DNA of 64,000 nt from Exiguobacterium sp. Leaf196 (GTDB lineage Bacteria; Bacillota; Bacilli; Exiguobacteriales; Exiguobacteriaceae). Positions 1-10,581 of this stretch are shown here, piece by piece. Location of the stretch: the NCBI RefSeq assembly GCF_001423965.1, contig NZ_LMPV01000008.1, positions 1 to 64,000 of the forward strand. The letters are read 5' to 3'. The first letter of the stretch is position 1. Each line of letters begins with the position of its first letter. A model generated the notes under the pieces. It did no database searches, was not told where the DNA came from, and saw nothing but the letters and a program-made list of their open reading frames with translations. The position numbers were made by a program, and so were the translations under genes.

Positions 1-101
<101 letters not shown>

Positions 102-104
102 AAA

Positions 105-145
105 CGGTGGTTCTGGAGCATACGCTCAAGGGCCGCCGCTTTTTT
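105..145 (+). terminator. rRNA operon terminator
   Basis: CGGTGG (from 105) pairs with CCGCCG (133-138), with an inner GAGC-atac-GCTC stem between, followed directly by a run of six T. It sits just past the 5S rRNA and is the expected end of the rRNA transcript. Confidence 0.75.
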
Positions 146-167
146 GTGTCTTTTTGTAGAAAGACAC
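146..167. repeat. Second hairpin after the rRNA terminator
   Basis: GTGTCTTT (146-153) and AAAGACAC (160-167) form a perfect 8-bp stem with a 6-nt loop, directly after the rRNA terminator and before the next gene. No strong T run follows, so it may be a backup terminator or an RNA-processing hairpin. Confidence 0.45.
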
Positions 168-200
168 GTATCCATTTTAATGAAGGGACTGAACAGGGAT

Positions 201-398
201 ATGGCGAAAAAAACGAAACTACGTGTAGCCGTCGAAGAGAACGAGACGATTGGTGCTTGTTTGGATCGTATCGATGCCATGGGATACCGCCCGACGGTCC
301 GACGAGAAGAACCGATCTTTGGATTAGACGCTAATGGCGAACCGTATCCAATTCGTCAACAAATCGTCTTCGATTGTAAAGTGAAAGAGAATGAGTAA
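201..398 (+). CDS. NETI motif-containing protein (YebG-like)
   Basis: A 65-residue protein carrying the sequence EENETIGACLDRI near residues 12-24, the motif that names the NETI family (B. subtilis YebG). The family is small, soluble and without known function. In B. subtilis yebG lies directly upstream of purE, the same position as here, which supports the call. The start at 201 gives the usual family length. An in-frame ATG at 180 would add seven residues. Its own terminator follows, so it is not part of the purine transcript. Confidence 0.8.
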   Translation: MAKKTKLRVAVEENETIGACLDRIDAMGYRPTVRREEPIFGLDANGEPYPIRQQIVFDCKVKENE

Positions 399-404
399 CT
401 GCCT

Positions 405-440
405 AGAGCATCCTCCGATTCATGTGGAGGGTGCTCTTTT
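405..440 (+). terminator. Terminator after the NETI gene
   Basis: AGAGCATCCTCC (405-416) pairs with GGAGGGTGCTCT, loop gattcatgt, followed by four T. It separates the NETI gene from the purine control region. Confidence 0.85.
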
Positions 441-518
441 CGTTCTTGATTCCATGTGATGCCTTTCAAGAAAATAAACTCCGAATGGACAATCAATGAA
501 ATCAGAAAAACCTCTTTT

Positions 519-562
519 AAAACCGAACGATAAATTTTCAGACAATTAAATTGTTCGCCTTT
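519..562 (+). promoter_or_regulatory. PurR-type operator: inverted pair of PurBoxes
   Basis: AAAACCGAACGAT (519-531) matches the Bacillus PurBox consensus AWWWCCGAACWWT with one mismatch. On the opposite strand AAAGGCGAACAAT (complement of 550-562) keeps the CGAAC core with two mismatches. The boxes are inverted, 18 nt apart, and end three bases before the -35 of the pur promoter. Two inverted PurBoxes upstream of a promoter are the known arrangement for PurR repression relieved by PRPP. The purR gene is not in this window. Confidence 0.7.
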
Positions 563-564
563 GG

Positions 565-593
565 TTGACGCCTTGGGATGGACTTGTTAAGAT
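565..593 (+). promoter_or_regulatory. Sigma-A promoter of the pur operon
   Basis: TTGACG (565-570), a 17-nt spacer and TAAGAT (588-593). Transcription would start near 600, about 25 nt before the riboswitch aptamer. Placement right after the PurBoxes fits a repressible promoter. Confidence 0.7.
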
Positions 594-623
594 GAAGTCG
601 TGACAGGATGATTGAATATAAAC

Positions 624-737
624 ACCTCGTATAATAGCAGGGATATGGCTTGCAAGTTTCTACCCAACGACCCTAAATCGTTGGACTATGGGGTATATGG
701 ATGTTCGTCGATATTTCTTTGGCGTACCTTTTTATAC
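624..737 (+). promoter_or_regulatory. Guanine riboswitch of the pur operon (aptamer and antiterminator)
   Basis: The aptamer (624-694) carries the purine-riboswitch conserved parts in order: GTATAAT, GGATATGG, GTTTCTACC, a CCCTAAA-type loop and GGACTATGGGG. P1 pairs ACCTCGT with ATGGGGT. The specificity position is C (GACTATG, not GATTATG), which in this class selects guanine or hypoxanthine over adenine. The 3' strand of P1, GGGTATA (691-697), is also complementary to TATACCC (733-739), which overlaps the foot of the terminator stem. Without ligand that antiterminator can form. With guanine, P1 forms and the terminator wins, so purine synthesis is switched off. Confidence 0.92.
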
Positions 738-775
738 CCTAAGCCACCCTTTTAGCCGTGGTTTGGGCTTTTTTT
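738..775 (+). terminator. Riboswitch-controlled terminator before purE
   Basis: CCTAAGCCAC pairs with GTGGTTTGGG over 10 bp including G-U pairs, loop CCTTTTAGCC, followed by a C and a run of T. Its first bases are shared with the antiterminator, the usual transcription-attenuation layout. Confidence 0.85.
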
Positions 776-797
776 ATGCACAAAGGAGGAAACAGCG

Positions 798-1289
798 ATG
801 GGAAATGTAGAAGTCGGCGTCATCATGGGAAGTCAATCGGATTGGGGAACGATGAAACATACATGCGATGTGTTGGAGCAACTTGAGATTCCGTATGAAA
901 AAAAAGTCGTCTCCGCACACCGGACACCGGATCTGATGTTTCGTTATGCTGAATCAGCACGTGAACGAGGACTGAAGGTCATCATTGCCGGTGCAGGCGG
1001 TGCCGCTCATCTACCAGGCATGGTCGCCGCTAAAACGACATTACCCGTCATCGGTGTTCCTGTGAAGAGTAAAGCGCTCCAAGGAATTGATTCCTTGCTC
1101 TCGATTGTTCAAATGCCAGGTGGTGTACCGGTTGCAACAGTCGCGATTGGAGAAGCAGGCGCAAAAAACGCTGGATTGCTAGCCGCTCAAATTCTGTCGA
1201 TTCAAGATGAACGACTTGCCCGTAAGCTCGATCATATGCGTGTCGAACTCGAAGGGGACGTCATTGCATCTGGAGGGAACCTACTATGA
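798..1289 (+). CDS. purE: 5-(carboxyamino)imidazole ribonucleotide mutase PurE
   Basis: Converts N5-CAIR to CAIR, the second half of the PurK/PurE carboxylation step of purine synthesis. At 163 residues it has normal class I length. GSQSD (11-15) and SAHRTP (39-44) carry the active-site phosphate- and substrate-binding residues, followed by the [12 protein letters not shown] segment. AAAGGAGGAAACAGCG places a strong ribosome site before the ATG. It is the first gene of the 12-gene pur operon and overlaps purK by 4 nt. Confidence 0.97.
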   Translation: MGNVEVGVIMGSQSDWGTMKHTCDVLEQLEIPYEKKVVSAHRTPDLMFRYAESARERGLKVIIAGAGGAAHLPGMVAAKTTLPVIGVPVKSKALQGIDSLLSIVQMPGGVPVATVAIGEAGAKNAGLLAAQILSIQDERLARKLDHMRVELEGDVIASGGNLL

Positions 1290-2389
1290 AGCGAATCGGA
1301 ATATTAGGTGGAGGTCAACTCGGTCGAATGATGGCACTGTCCGCCCGTAAGATGGGCTTTGAGATTCTGACGCTTGATCCAACAGACAACGCACCGTGTG
1401 CGCAAGTGGCGGATCAACACATTCAGGCAGCTTTCACGGATATTGAAGCAGCGAAGCAACTTACAGCTGAATCGGATGTCGTCACCTACGAATTCGAGAA
1501 TATCTCAACGGAAGTCGCTGAAGCGATCGGAACGAAACTGATTCACGGAACGAATCTCCTCTTTCAAACGCAACATCGAGTTCGAGAAAAAGAGATGATT
1601 GAACGCATCGGGCATTCCGTCGCTCCATACTATCCGGTGACAGATCCTGCTGACTTAGAGGAAGCGAAGCAACGACTCGGATTACCGTTCGTCTTGAAGA
1701 CAGCACGATTCGGATACGACGGAAAAGGACAGACCGTCATTCGGACGGAAGAACAGTTCCAAGCGGCAATCGAACGATTCGAACCGACAGAGTATGTCGC
1801 GGAGCAGTGGTTACCGTTTGATCAGGAAATTTCCGTCATCGTGACGCGAAGCGCAACAGAAACACGCGTCTTCCCAGTCAGTGAGAACATTCATCGGGAA
1901 AATATCTTGCATCTATCAATCGTACCGGCTCGCATTTCCGAATCGCTCGAACAAGAAGCAATTGCGCTCGCTGAATCGATCGCGGATGCTGTCGGGTTGA
2001 TCGGTACACTCGCCATCGAGTTGTTCGTCGTCGGTTCTAGACTAATCGTCAATGAACTAGCACCCCGACCACACAATTCGGGTCACTATTCAATCGATGC
2101 TTGCGAAACATCCCAATTCGAGCAACATATCCGTGCCATCAGTGGTCTTCCACTCGGTGATACCCGTCTGACGACACCGGTCGTCATGGCGAACATCCTG
2201 GGTCAGCATGTCACAGCATTATACGAGGAACTACCGAGACTAAGCGCTCGGACGAAAGTTCACTTATATGGAAAAGCAGAAGCCAAGACAGGTCGCAAGA
2301 TGGGACATTTAAACATCCTTGCGGACACGGTCGACGATGCTTTGGCAGAAGTCGAACGCCTGTCGATATGGAAGGAGACAGTTCAATGA
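1286..2389 (+). CDS. purK: N5-carboxyaminoimidazole ribonucleotide synthase PurK
   Basis: An ATP-grasp ligase that uses ATP and bicarbonate to carboxylate AIR to N5-CAIR, the substrate of PurE. It has 367 residues, with a nucleotide-binding GGGQLGRM (8-15), the ATP-grasp region with GYDGKGQ near residue 145, and the EFENIS and [13 protein letters not shown] segments typical of PurK. ATGA overlaps couple it to purE upstream and purB downstream. Confidence 0.97.
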   Translation: MKRIGILGGGQLGRMMALSARKMGFEILTLDPTDNAPCAQVADQHIQAAFTDIEAAKQLTAESDVVTYEFENISTEVAEAIGTKLIHGTNLLFQTQHRVREKEMIERIGHSVAPYYPVTDPADLEEAKQRLGLPFVLKTARFGYDGKGQTVIRTEEQFQAAIERFEPTEYVAEQWLPFDQEISVIVTRSATETRVFPVSENIHRENILHLSIVPARISESLEQEAIALAESIADAVGLIGTLAIELFVVGSRLIVNELAPRPHNSGHYSIDACETSQFEQHIRAISGLPLGDTRLTTPVVMANILGQHVTALYEELPRLSARTKVHLYGKAEAKTGRKMGHLNILADTVDDALAEVERLSIWKETVQ

Positions 2390-3681
2390 TCGAACGGTAT
2401 ACACGTCCTGAGATGAAAGCGATCTGGACCGAACAAAACAAATTCGAGGCTTGGTTAAAAGTCGAGATTCTTGCGTGTGAAGCATGGAGTGAACTAGGAG
2501 TCATCCCGAAAGAGGACGTTCAATTACTTTGGGACAATGCCTCTTTTGATGTCAACCGGATCCTTGAAATCGAACAAGAGACACGTCATGATGTCATCGC
2601 CTTTACGCGTGCTGTCTCTGAGACACTCGGAGAAGAACGTAAATGGGTTCATTACGGACTAACGTCAACGGACGTCGTCGATACAGCACTCTCATATCTG
2701 TTGAAGCAAGCAAACGACATTCTTGCTGCAGACCTCGATCGATTCATCGACATCTTAAAGGTCAAAGCGAACGAACATAAATATACGGTCATGATGGGAC
2801 GAACGCATGGCGTACATGCAGAACCGACGACGTTCGGTCTGAAACTAGCGCTTTGGTACGAAGAGATGAAACGAAACAAAGTCCGCTTCGAAGCAGCACG
2901 TGAGACGGTCGAATACGGCAAGATGTCAGGAGCCGTCGGAACATTCGCGAATATCGATCCGTTCATTGAAAAATACGTCTGCGAAAAGTTAGGAACGAAA
3001 CCAGCTCCAGTTTCCACACAGACGTTACAACGCGATCGTCATGCACACTATATGTCGACGCTTGCTCTGATCGCGACATCGATTGAAAAGATGGCAACGG
3101 AGATCCGCGGTCTACAAAAGACGGAAACGCGTGAAGTCGAAGAATTCTTCGCTAAAGGTCAAAAAGGATCATCGGCGATGCCGCACAAGCGGAATCCGAT
3201 TGGCTCTGAGAACATGACAGGTCTTGCCCGAGTCATCCGTGGACACATGGTGACGGCGTACGAGAACGTCTCACTCTGGCACGAACGGGATATCTCGCAC
3301 TCTTCGGCAGAACGCATCATTCTTCCGGACGCAACAGGACTGCTCAACTACATGTTGAACCGTTTCGGAAACATCGTGAAGAACTTGACGGTCTTCCCGG
3401 ACAACATGAAGCGGAACATGGACCGGACGTTTGGGGTCATCTTCTCTGGACATGTCTTACTCGCTTTAATCGAAAAAGGCTGGTCGCGTGAAGCAGCGTA
3501 TGATTTCGTTCAACCGCGTGCGATGCAGGCGTGGGAAGAACAAATCATGTTCCGTGACTTATTGTGGCAAGAACAGGACATTCAACAGCTGTTCACAGAA
3601 GAAGAGCTCGATGCGTGTTTCGATCCGACGTACCATACGAGTCGTGTCGATGAAATTTTTGAACGGTGTGGCTTGAACTAA
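2386..3681 (+). CDS. purB: Adenylosuccinate lyase PurB
   Basis: Catalyses two fumarate eliminations: SAICAR to AICAR, and adenylosuccinate to AMP. It has 431 residues, with the fumarase-superfamily signature [11 protein letters not shown] near residues 262-272 and the [14 protein letters not shown] motif containing a catalytic histidine. The ATG at 2386 overlaps the purK stop (ATGA) and has GAAGGAGA just upstream. A start six codons earlier is possible but lacks a placed ribosome site. Confidence 0.97.
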   Translation: MIERYTRPEMKAIWTEQNKFEAWLKVEILACEAWSELGVIPKEDVQLLWDNASFDVNRILEIEQETRHDVIAFTRAVSETLGEERKWVHYGLTSTDVVDTALSYLLKQANDILAADLDRFIDILKVKANEHKYTVMMGRTHGVHAEPTTFGLKLALWYEEMKRNKVRFEAARETVEYGKMSGAVGTFANIDPFIEKYVCEKLGTKPAPVSTQTLQRDRHAHYMSTLALIATSIEKMATEIRGLQKTETREVEEFFAKGQKGSSAMPHKRNPIGSENMTGLARVIRGHMVTAYENVSLWHERDISHSSAERIILPDATGLLNYMLNRFGNIVKNLTVFPDNMKRNMDRTFGVIFSGHVLLALIEKGWSREAAYDFVQPRAMQAWEEQIMFRDLLWQEQDIQQLFTEEELDACFDPTYHTSRVDEIFERCGLN

Positions 3682-3690
3682 TCAACCTGA

Positions 3691-3710
3691 GACGGGGCAT
3701 TTGCCCCGTC
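3691..3710 (+). repeat. Intercistronic hairpin purB-purC
   Basis: GACGGGGC and GCCCCGTC form a perfect 8-bp GC-rich stem with loop ATTT, ten bases after the purB stop. It is followed by TACATCTTAG rather than a T run, so it could be a leaky terminator, an RNase processing site or an mRNA-stability element. This is the only sizeable gap inside the pur operon upstream of purC. Confidence 0.6.
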
Positions 3711-3740
3711 TACATCTTAGGATCATGGGGGACGAAAGCG

Positions 3741-4448
3741 ATGCAACCACTTTATGAAGGAAAAGCAAAACGATTGTACACGACGCAGGAGCAGGATGTG
3801 CTCCGGATCGTCTATAAAGACGAGGCCACGGCATTCAACGGCGAGAAAAAAGAAGTATTTGCTGGAAAAGGCGAATTGAACAACCGATTGACGAGTCATT
3901 TCTTTGAAATCCTCGAACAAGCGGGCATTCCGACACATTTCATTGAGCGTGTCTCGGAGCGCGAACAGCTCGTACGTCGTGTCACTATCATTCCACTCGA
4001 AGTCGTCGTCCGGAACGTCGTCGCAGGAAGCTTGAGTAAACGGCTCGGTATCGAAGAAGGTACGGTGCTCGAAACACCAATCGTTGAGTTCTACTATAAA
4101 GATGATACGTTAGGCGATCCACTCGTCACCTCATCGCACATCAATTTACTGAAGATTGCGACTTCTGAGGAGCTAGAAGAGCTGTCGGACAAAGCACTTC
4201 GCGTGAATGAAGTCTTGCAACCTTACTTCCGTCAAAACGGAATCACGTTGATTGATTTTAAATTGGAATACGGCAAGACGGCAGGTGGAACGATTCTACT
4301 GGCTGATGAGATCTCACCTGATACATGCCGCCTGTGGGATCAGGAAACTGGAGAACATCTCGATAAAGATGTCTTCCGACGCAATATCGGTTCACTGACA
4401 GAGACTTACCAAACACTATTCAATCGCCTAGGGGGAAACACACAATGA
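3741..4448 (+). CDS. purC: SAICAR synthase PurC
   Basis: Ligates aspartate to CAIR with ATP, giving SAICAR. It has 235 residues, the normal length for the short bacterial form. Family motifs visible are the N-terminal YEGKAKRLY, VRNVVAGSLSKRLG, LIDFKLEYGK and DEISPDTCRLWD. The start at 3741 gives the family N-terminus MQPLYEGKAK; the longer reading from 3666 would run through the purB end and the hairpin. It overlaps purS by 4 nt. Confidence 0.96.
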   Translation: MQPLYEGKAKRLYTTQEQDVLRIVYKDEATAFNGEKKEVFAGKGELNNRLTSHFFEILEQAGIPTHFIERVSEREQLVRRVTIIPLEVVVRNVVAGSLSKRLGIEEGTVLETPIVEFYYKDDTLGDPLVTSSHINLLKIATSEELEELSDKALRVNEVLQPYFRQNGITLIDFKLEYGKTAGGTILLADEISPDTCRLWDQETGEHLDKDVFRRNIGSLTETYQTLFNRLGGNTQ

Positions 4449-4693
4449 AAAAAGTCATCGTATCGATCGCATTACGGGAAAGCATTTTAGATCCACAAGG
4501 AGTTGCTGTAAAAGGCGGATTGCAACAGCTTGGTTTTACGGGTGTCGAGAGTGTTCGAATCGGAAAACAGATTGAACTGCTCGTTGAAACGGAAACGACA
4601 GAAGCGATGATTCATGAGATGTGTCAAAAACTACTCGTTAACACGGTGATGGAAGATTATCAGATTACGATCGAAGAGGTGACGCCAGCATGA
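4445..4693 (+). CDS. purS: FGAM synthase subunit PurS
   Basis: A small 82-residue subunit that bridges PurQ and PurL in the three-part FGAM synthase of Bacillota. The sequence shows the PurS fold pattern, with a beta strand [18 protein letters not shown], then GGLQQLGF and VRIGKQIEL. It overlaps both purC and purQ by 4 nt, suggesting translational coupling that would keep the subunits balanced. Confidence 0.95.
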   Translation: MKKVIVSIALRESILDPQGVAVKGGLQQLGFTGVESVRIGKQIELLVETETTEAMIHEMCQKLLVNTVMEDYQITIEEVTPA

Positions 4694-5373
4694 AGTTCGC
4701 GGTCATCGTCTTTCCGGGATCGAACTGTGATTTAGATATGTACCATGCGGTTAAGGATGCGCTCGGAGAAGAAGCCGAATACGTCTTCCATACCGAAACA
4801 TCACTTGAAGGCTACGATGGTGTCCTGTTACCAGGTGGATTTTCCTACGGAGATTACCTTCGTTGCGGGGCAATCGCACGCTTCTCACCGATTATGGAAG
4901 AGGTCAAACGTTTTGCAACAGAAGGAAAAACCGTCCTCGGTGTCTGTAACGGATTCCAGATTCTTGTCGAAGCGGGACTCTTACCAGGTGTCTTGCATCG
5001 AAATAACGGTTTGAAGTTCATGTGTCGGACGGTCGAACTGAAGGTTGAAAACACGAAGACACGGTTTACATCAGATTATCTGCCAGGCGAGACGATCTCG
5101 ATTCCAATCGCACATGGCGAAGGAAACTACTACTGCGACGATGCGACTTACGCGATGCTCCAAACGAACGGGCAAATCGCCTTCACATATGTCGATAATC
5201 CGAACGGTTCGCGCGGCGATATCGCCGGGATCACGAATAAAGCTGGCAATGTTCTTGGGATGATGCCACACCCAGAACGAGCAGTCGAGCTATTGACTGG
5301 CGGAACAGATGGATTGAAACTCTTTACTTCACTCGTCAAACAGGGGGCACACCATGCTAAAACAACAGTCTGA
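4690..5373 (+). CDS. purQ: FGAM synthase glutaminase subunit PurQ
   Basis: Class I glutamine amidotransferase subunit that supplies ammonia to PurL. It has 227 residues, with catalytic Cys86 in GVCNGFQ and the His194/Glu196 pair in MMPHPERA. The oxyanion region PGGFSYGDY is at about 48-56. Its 3' end overlaps purL by 20 nt. Confidence 0.97.
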   Translation: MKFAVIVFPGSNCDLDMYHAVKDALGEEAEYVFHTETSLEGYDGVLLPGGFSYGDYLRCGAIARFSPIMEEVKRFATEGKTVLGVCNGFQILVEAGLLPGVLHRNNGLKFMCRTVELKVENTKTRFTSDYLPGETISIPIAHGEGNYYCDDATYAMLQTNGQIAFTYVDNPNGSRGDIAGITNKAGNVLGMMPHPERAVELLTGGTDGLKLFTSLVKQGAHHAKTTV

Positions 5374-7573
5374 ACCAACACCAGAATTGATTCAAGAGCA
5401 ACGCGTTTATGCCACGATGGGATTAAGTGATACGGAATACCAGATGGTCGTCGATTTACTCGGACGCCAACCGAACTATACGGAAACAGGATTGTTTTCG
5501 GTCATGTGGTCTGAGCATTGTTCATACAAGACATCTAAACCGGTCCTCCGTCAATTCCCGACGACTGGACCACGTGTCTTACAGGGACCGGGTGAAGGAG
5601 CAGGAGTCGTTGATATCGGTGATGAGCAGGCTGTCGTCTTTAAGATTGAAAGCCACAACCATCCATCCGCTGTTGAACCGTATCAAGGTGCTGCAACAGG
5701 CGTCGGCGGTATCATTCGTGACATCTTCTCGATGGGTGCGCGCCCAGTTGCGCTCATGAACTCGCTCCGCTTCGGTCATCTCGGTACACCACGTGTTAAT
5801 CAACTGTTCGAACAAGTTGTTGCAGGGATCGCGGGGTATGGCAACTGTGTCGGTATTCCAACGATCGGTGGCGAAATCGGATTTGATCGTTCGTATGAAG
5901 GAAATCCACTCGTCAATGCAATGTGTATCGGTTTGATCAACCATGCCGATATTCAAAAAGGTCAGGCAAAAGGTGTCGGGAACTCAGTCATGTACGTCGG
6001 TGCAGCGACTGGGCGCGATGGTATTCATGGTGCGACATTTGCCTCGGAAGATCTCGGAGAAGATACGGAAGCAAAACGTCCAGCTGTTCAAGTCGGCGAT
6101 CCGTTCATGGAGAAGCTATTGATTGAAGCTTGTCTTGAGATCGTTGGTCATCCAGCACTGGTCGGGATGCAGGATATGGGCGCTGCTGGACTAACATCTT
6201 CTTCAGCAGAGATGGCTTCAAAAGCAGGCATGGGCATCGAGATGCACCTCGATGACGTCCCGCAACGGGAGACAGGGATGACAGCCTACGAAATGATGCT
6301 CTCAGAATCACAAGAGCGAATGTTACTCGTCGTCAAACGGGGGCGCGAAGCAGAGATTGAAGCAATCGTCAGCAAATGGGGGCTCCATGCCGTTCACGTC
6401 GGAGAAGTCATTGAAGAGAAAGTCTTACGGTTGATCCATCATGGGGATATCGTGGCGGAAGTTCCGGTTGACGCGTTAGCGGAAGAAGCACCAGTCTATG
6501 AAAAACCATCTCGCGTGCCTGCGTATTATGAAGAATTTCAAGCGATGGAAGAGACACTTCCAGTCGTCGAGGACATTGTTGAGACATGGCGAGCACTACT
6601 CCGTCAGCCGACGATCGCTTCAAAACGCTGGGTCTACGATCAGTACGATCATATGGTCCAGACATCGACGGTCGTCGCACCGGGATCAGATGCAGCCGTT
6701 ATCCGTGTCCGTGGTACGAACAAGGCACTCGCCATGACGACCGACTGCAACAGTCGCTTCGTCTACTTGGATCCATATGTCGGTGGACAGATCGCCGTTG
6801 CAGAAGCAGCTCGTAATATCGTCGCGAGTGGGGCGACACCACTTGCCATCACGGATTGCCTGAACTTCGGAAATCCGGATAAACCAGAAGGCTTCTGGCA
6901 GTTGCAGCAAGCAACAGCCGGTATGGCAGAAGCATGTCGTGTCCTTGAGACACCTGTTATCGGTGGAAACGTCTCGCTCTACAATGAGTCAGCTGGTCAA
7001 GCGGTTCACCCGACACCGGTCGTCGGAATGGTTGGATTACACGAGCAAACCGAATGGATCACAACGCAACACGTCAAACAAGCAGGTGACCAGATTTATC
7101 TGTTAGGTGAAACAACAGCCGAGTTTGGTGGTAGTGAGCTTCAATATATGCAATTCGGTAAATCATTCGGTCGCGCACCACAAATCGATTTAGCAGTCGA
7201 ACATGCACGCTTACAAGTGTTACAACAAGCAGTACAAGCAGGTGAAGTCAATGCGATGCATGATGTATCAGAAGGTGGTCTCGCAATCGCCCTCGCTGAG
7301 ATGACGTTTGGAACGAACTTTGGGTTGAAGGTTCAGTTTGATGGACCAACGTTACATCTGTTCAGTGAATCGCAATCACGTTTCGTCGTCACTGTGCCAC
7401 AAACGCACGTTGCAGCATTCGAACAACGGACCGGTGCTCAAGCGATCGGTGTCGTCACGAACGATGAGCTTCTTGTCATCGAAACGGCAGAGACACGGAT
7501 CGAAGCAGACCGTTCGACCTTACAGGGAGACTGGGAAGGAGCAATCGCGTGTTATATGACATCAAAGGACTAA
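5354..7573 (+). CDS. purL: FGAM synthase large subunit PurL (small type)
   Basis: ATP-dependent amidation of FGAR to FGAM using ammonia from PurQ. At 739 residues it is the short bacterial PurL that needs PurS and PurQ. Visible motifs are MWSEHCSYK near residue 50, the glycine-rich [23 protein letters not shown] split over the active site, and the repeated AIRS-type half with [10 protein letters not shown]. The ATG has CAGGGGGC before it and lies inside the end of purQ. The 3' end overlaps purF by 25 nt. Confidence 0.97.
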   Translation: MLKQQSEPTPELIQEQRVYATMGLSDTEYQMVVDLLGRQPNYTETGLFSVMWSEHCSYKTSKPVLRQFPTTGPRVLQGPGEGAGVVDIGDEQAVVFKIESHNHPSAVEPYQGAATGVGGIIRDIFSMGARPVALMNSLRFGHLGTPRVNQLFEQVVAGIAGYGNCVGIPTIGGEIGFDRSYEGNPLVNAMCIGLINHADIQKGQAKGVGNSVMYVGAATGRDGIHGATFASEDLGEDTEAKRPAVQVGDPFMEKLLIEACLEIVGHPALVGMQDMGAAGLTSSSAEMASKAGMGIEMHLDDVPQRETGMTAYEMMLSESQERMLLVVKRGREAEIEAIVSKWGLHAVHVGEVIEEKVLRLIHHGDIVAEVPVDALAEEAPVYEKPSRVPAYYEEFQAMEETLPVVEDIVETWRALLRQPTIASKRWVYDQYDHMVQTSTVVAPGSDAAVIRVRGTNKALAMTTDCNSRFVYLDPYVGGQIAVAEAARNIVASGATPLAITDCLNFGNPDKPEGFWQLQQATAGMAEACRVLETPVIGGNVSLYNESAGQAVHPTPVVGMVGLHEQTEWITTQHVKQAGDQIYLLGETTAEFGGSELQYMQFGKSFGRAPQIDLAVEHARLQVLQQAVQAGEVNAMHDVSEGGLAIALAEMTFGTNFGLKVQFDGPTLHLFSESQSRFVVTVPQTHVAAFEQRTGAQAIGVVTNDELLVIETAETRIEADRSTLQGDWEGAIACYMTSKD

Positions 7574-8958
7574 ATGAGGAGTGTGGCGTCTTCGGGATCT
7601 TCGGACAACCGAATGCAGCGCAACTCGCTTACTACGGCTTGCATAGTTTGCAACACCGGGGACAGGAAGGGGCAGGCATCGTCACGAGTGACGGCGACGA
7701 CCTCTTCCCGCACCGCGGGCAAGGACTGGTGACGGAAGTCTTTTCGGAAGAGATACTGATGAATCTTAAAGGACATCATGCGATCGGACACGTCCGGTAT
7801 TCGACAGCAGGTGGAAACACACTTGAGAATACCCAACCGCTGCATTTCAAGTCGCGGACGGGAGATCTCGCTCTCGCACACAACGGGAACCTCGTCAACG
7901 CGGATTCACTGAAGCATCTACTCGAAGCAGAAGGTGCAATCTTTCAGACGACGAGCGATACGGAAGTCGTCGCCCATCTCGTCAAACGCAGTAAGCTCGA
8001 TACACTTGAAGACCGGATTGCCGACAGTCTCGCGCGTCTTGTCGGGGCATTTGCCTTCCTCTTTTTAACGGAAGATACGTTATTCGTGGCGGTTGATCCA
8101 CACGGACTGCGTCCACTGTCACTCGGGAAGACACCGGACGGCGGCATCGTATTTGCGTCAGAGACATGTGCCTTTGATATCGTCGGTGCAGAGTTCATTC
8201 GTGATATCGAGCCGGGGGAGCTCGTGACGATCACAGAACACGGCATGTCGTCTCGTCAATACATGCAACCACGCGAACGAGCGATGTGTTCGATGGAATA
8301 CATCTACTTCTCACGTCCAGATTCAATCATTGATGGCGTCAACGTCCATACGGCCCGGAAAGCACTCGGGAAAAAGATGTATGAAGAAGCACCGGTCGAA
8401 GCAGACGTCGTTACAGGGGTACCGGATTCCAGTATCTCGGCAGCGATCGGTTACGCGGAAGCGAGTGGTATTCCGTATGAAATGGGATTGATCAAGAATC
8501 GTTATGTCGGACGGACGTTCATCCAGCCGTCACAGGAGTTACGGGAACGTGGGGTCAAAATGAAGTTGTCTGCGTTACGCGGTGTCGTACAAGGGAAGCG
8601 TGTCATCATGGTCGATGATTCGATCGTCCGAGGAACGACGAGTCGCCGCATCGTCGGTTTATTACGTGAAGCCGGTGCAACGGAAGTTCATGTCCGTATC
8701 ACGGCACCACCGATTACGAATCCATGTTATTACGGGATTGATACATCGTCAAAAGACGAGTTGATCTCTGCCCGGTTGATGCCGGAAGAAATCCGTCAAG
8801 AAATCGGTGCTGATTCACTTGAATTCCTAACTGTACCGGGTATGGTCGATGCAATCGACCGCCCGTTCGATGGACCATTAAAAGGACAATGTACCGCTTG
8901 CTTCACAGGAGAGTATCCGACACCGCTCGGTTCGCTCGAGTTAGAAGCTAAACTTTGA
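7549..8958 (+). CDS. purF: Amidophosphoribosyltransferase PurF
   Basis: First committed step of purine synthesis: PRPP plus glutamine to 5-phosphoribosylamine. It has 469 residues. The GTG at 7549 gives an 11-residue propeptide [11 protein letters not shown] before Cys12, the N-terminal nucleophile exposed by self-cleavage in the B. subtilis enzyme. The glutaminase domain is followed by a PRPP-binding segment [12 protein letters not shown]. Cysteines in AMCSMEY, NPCYYG and GQCTAC match the four ligands of the structural [4Fe-4S] cluster of the Bacillus-type enzyme. It overlaps purL by 25 nt. Confidence 0.97.
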   Translation: MLYDIKGLNEECGVFGIFGQPNAAQLAYYGLHSLQHRGQEGAGIVTSDGDDLFPHRGQGLVTEVFSEEILMNLKGHHAIGHVRYSTAGGNTLENTQPLHFKSRTGDLALAHNGNLVNADSLKHLLEAEGAIFQTTSDTEVVAHLVKRSKLDTLEDRIADSLARLVGAFAFLFLTEDTLFVAVDPHGLRPLSLGKTPDGGIVFASETCAFDIVGAEFIRDIEPGELVTITEHGMSSRQYMQPRERAMCSMEYIYFSRPDSIIDGVNVHTARKALGKKMYEEAPVEADVVTGVPDSSISAAIGYAEASGIPYEMGLIKNRYVGRTFIQPSQELRERGVKMKLSALRGVVQGKRVIMVDDSIVRGTTSRRIVGLLREAGATEVHVRITAPPITNPCYYGIDTSSKDELISARLMPEEIRQEIGADSLEFLTVPGMVDAIDRPFDGPLKGQCTACFTGEYPTPLGSLELEAKL

Positions 8959-8974
8959 TAGATGGGGGAAGAAC

Positions 8975-10009
8975 ATGAGCAAACATTACGAAGCAGCAGG
9001 TGTGAGTCTGACGGCAGGATATGAGTCCGTCACTCGAATGAAAAAACACGTCGCCCGTTCGATGCGCAAAGAAGTATTAACGGGACTCGGTAGCTTTGGT
9101 GCGATGTTCGACCTCAGCCAATTGCAGTTGAAAGAACCGGTCCTCGTCAGTGGGACAGACGGGGTCGGTACGAAACTCAAGCTTGCCTTCGCACTCGAAC
9201 AACACGATACGATCGGGATCGACTGTGTTGCGATGTGTGTGAACGATATCATCGTCCAAGGTGCAGAACCGCTTTATTTTCTCGACTACATCGCGCTCGG
9301 TCAGGCGATTCCAGCGAAGATCGAACGAATCGTCGCCGGTGTTGCTGAAGGATGTGTCCAAGCGGGCTGTACGTTGATTGGTGGTGAGACGGCAGAAATG
9401 CCAGGGATGTATGCGGATGGCGAATACGACATCGCTGGTTTTGCCGTCGGTGCCGTCGAGAAGCAAAAATTGATTACCGGTGACAAGGTCGCAGCAGGCG
9501 ATGTCATTCTCGGTCTTGCTTCGTCCGGTGTCCATTCGAACGGCTTTTCACTTGTCCGTAAAATTGTCGCCGAGAGTGGCCTTAGCTACGAAGATGAAGT
9601 CATGATGCTCGGTCATACACTTGGTAATGCGCTTCTCATGCCGACACGTATCTACGTCGAAGCGGTCAAAGCTGCCCTTGAGACGGAAAAGATTCAAGCG
9701 ATGGTCCATATTACAGGTGGCGGTTTCTACGAAAACGTACCACGCGTCTTGCCAGAGGGTCTTGGTGCATCGTTTGATCCGAAAAAGTGGCCGACGTTAC
9801 CGGTCTTCGACTGGCTCGAGCAAGCAGGTGATCTGCCACGACATGACATGTATAATGTCTTCAACATGGGGATTGGTTTCATGTTGATCGTCAAACCGGA
9901 AGATGTCGTGGAAGTAACAACACGTCTCGCTCGTGAAAATGAGACGGCGTACGTGATTGGTCACGTGACCGATCAAGAAGGTGTCCGGATTCAAGGGGTC
10001 GACGCATGA
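8975..10009 (+). CDS. purM: Phosphoribosylformylglycinamidine cyclo-ligase PurM
   Basis: ATP-dependent closure of FGAM to AIR. It has 344 residues, with the AIRS signature [16 protein letters not shown] near residues 55-72 and [11 protein letters not shown] near 130-140. GGGGGAA-type spacing before the ATG gives a ribosome site, and purN starts 4 nt inside its end. Confidence 0.97.
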   Translation: MSKHYEAAGVSLTAGYESVTRMKKHVARSMRKEVLTGLGSFGAMFDLSQLQLKEPVLVSGTDGVGTKLKLAFALEQHDTIGIDCVAMCVNDIIVQGAEPLYFLDYIALGQAIPAKIERIVAGVAEGCVQAGCTLIGGETAEMPGMYADGEYDIAGFAVGAVEKQKLITGDKVAAGDVILGLASSGVHSNGFSLVRKIVAESGLSYEDEVMMLGHTLGNALLMPTRIYVEAVKAALETEKIQAMVHITGGGFYENVPRVLPEGLGASFDPKKWPTLPVFDWLEQAGDLPRHDMYNVFNMGIGFMLIVKPEDVVEVTTRLARENETAYVIGHVTDQEGVRIQGVDA

Positions 10010-10581
10010 AGATCGCCTGTTTTGCATCAGGAAGCGGTAGTAATGTCGAAGCACTTTTTGAAGCAATCGAGGCAGGGACGTTACATGCCTCGATCGAACT
10101 AATCGTCTGCGACCAACCGGACGCAACAGTCATCGAGCGAGCAAAACGACGTGGATGTGACATCTTCGTCTTTCGAGCAAAGGACTATCCGGATAAACCG
10201 AGCTTTGAGCGGGAGATCATCGCTCGTCTTGAAGCAAAAGGTGTTGAACGGATCATCCTTGCCGGGTACATGCGTTTGATCGGGGAAGAGTTGCTCGGAC
10301 GATACGCAGGGCGAATTGTCAACATTCATCCGTCGCTGCTTCCGGCGTTCCCGGGAAAAGATGCGATCGGACAAGCGTTTCGTGGCGGAGTTAAAATCAC
10401 AGGTGTTACAATTCATATAGTCGATGAAGGAATGGACACAGGACCCATCATGGCTCAAGAAGCCGTTCGGATTACAGAAGAGATGACGCGTGAAACGTTG
10501 CAACAAGCGATTCAGCGTGTCGAACATAGACTGTATCCGCAAGTCATCGAAGAGTGGATGAAAGAGGAGGCAAACGTATGA
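10006..10581 (+). CDS. purN: Phosphoribosylglycinamide formyltransferase PurN
   Basis: Transfers a formyl group from 10-formyl-THF to GAR. It has 191 residues, with the N-terminal [12 protein letters not shown] phosphate-binding loop, the catalytic segment [11 protein letters not shown] and [12 protein letters not shown] with its histidine, and [12 protein letters not shown] downstream. It overlaps purM and purH by 4 nt each. Confidence 0.97.
   Translation: MKIACFASGSGSNVEALFEAIEAGTLHASIELIVCDQPDATVIERAKRRGCDIFVFRAKDYPDKPSFEREIIARLEAKGVERIILAGYMRLIGEELLGRYAGRIVNIHPSLLPAFPGKDAIGQAFRGGVKITGVTIHIVDEGMDTGPIMAQEAVRITEEMTRETLQQAIQRVEHRLYPQVIEEWMKEEANV

Noticed and set aside
9077-9535. 152-codon minus-strand frame inside purM
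   Set aside because: Shadow of purM; no signals of its own.
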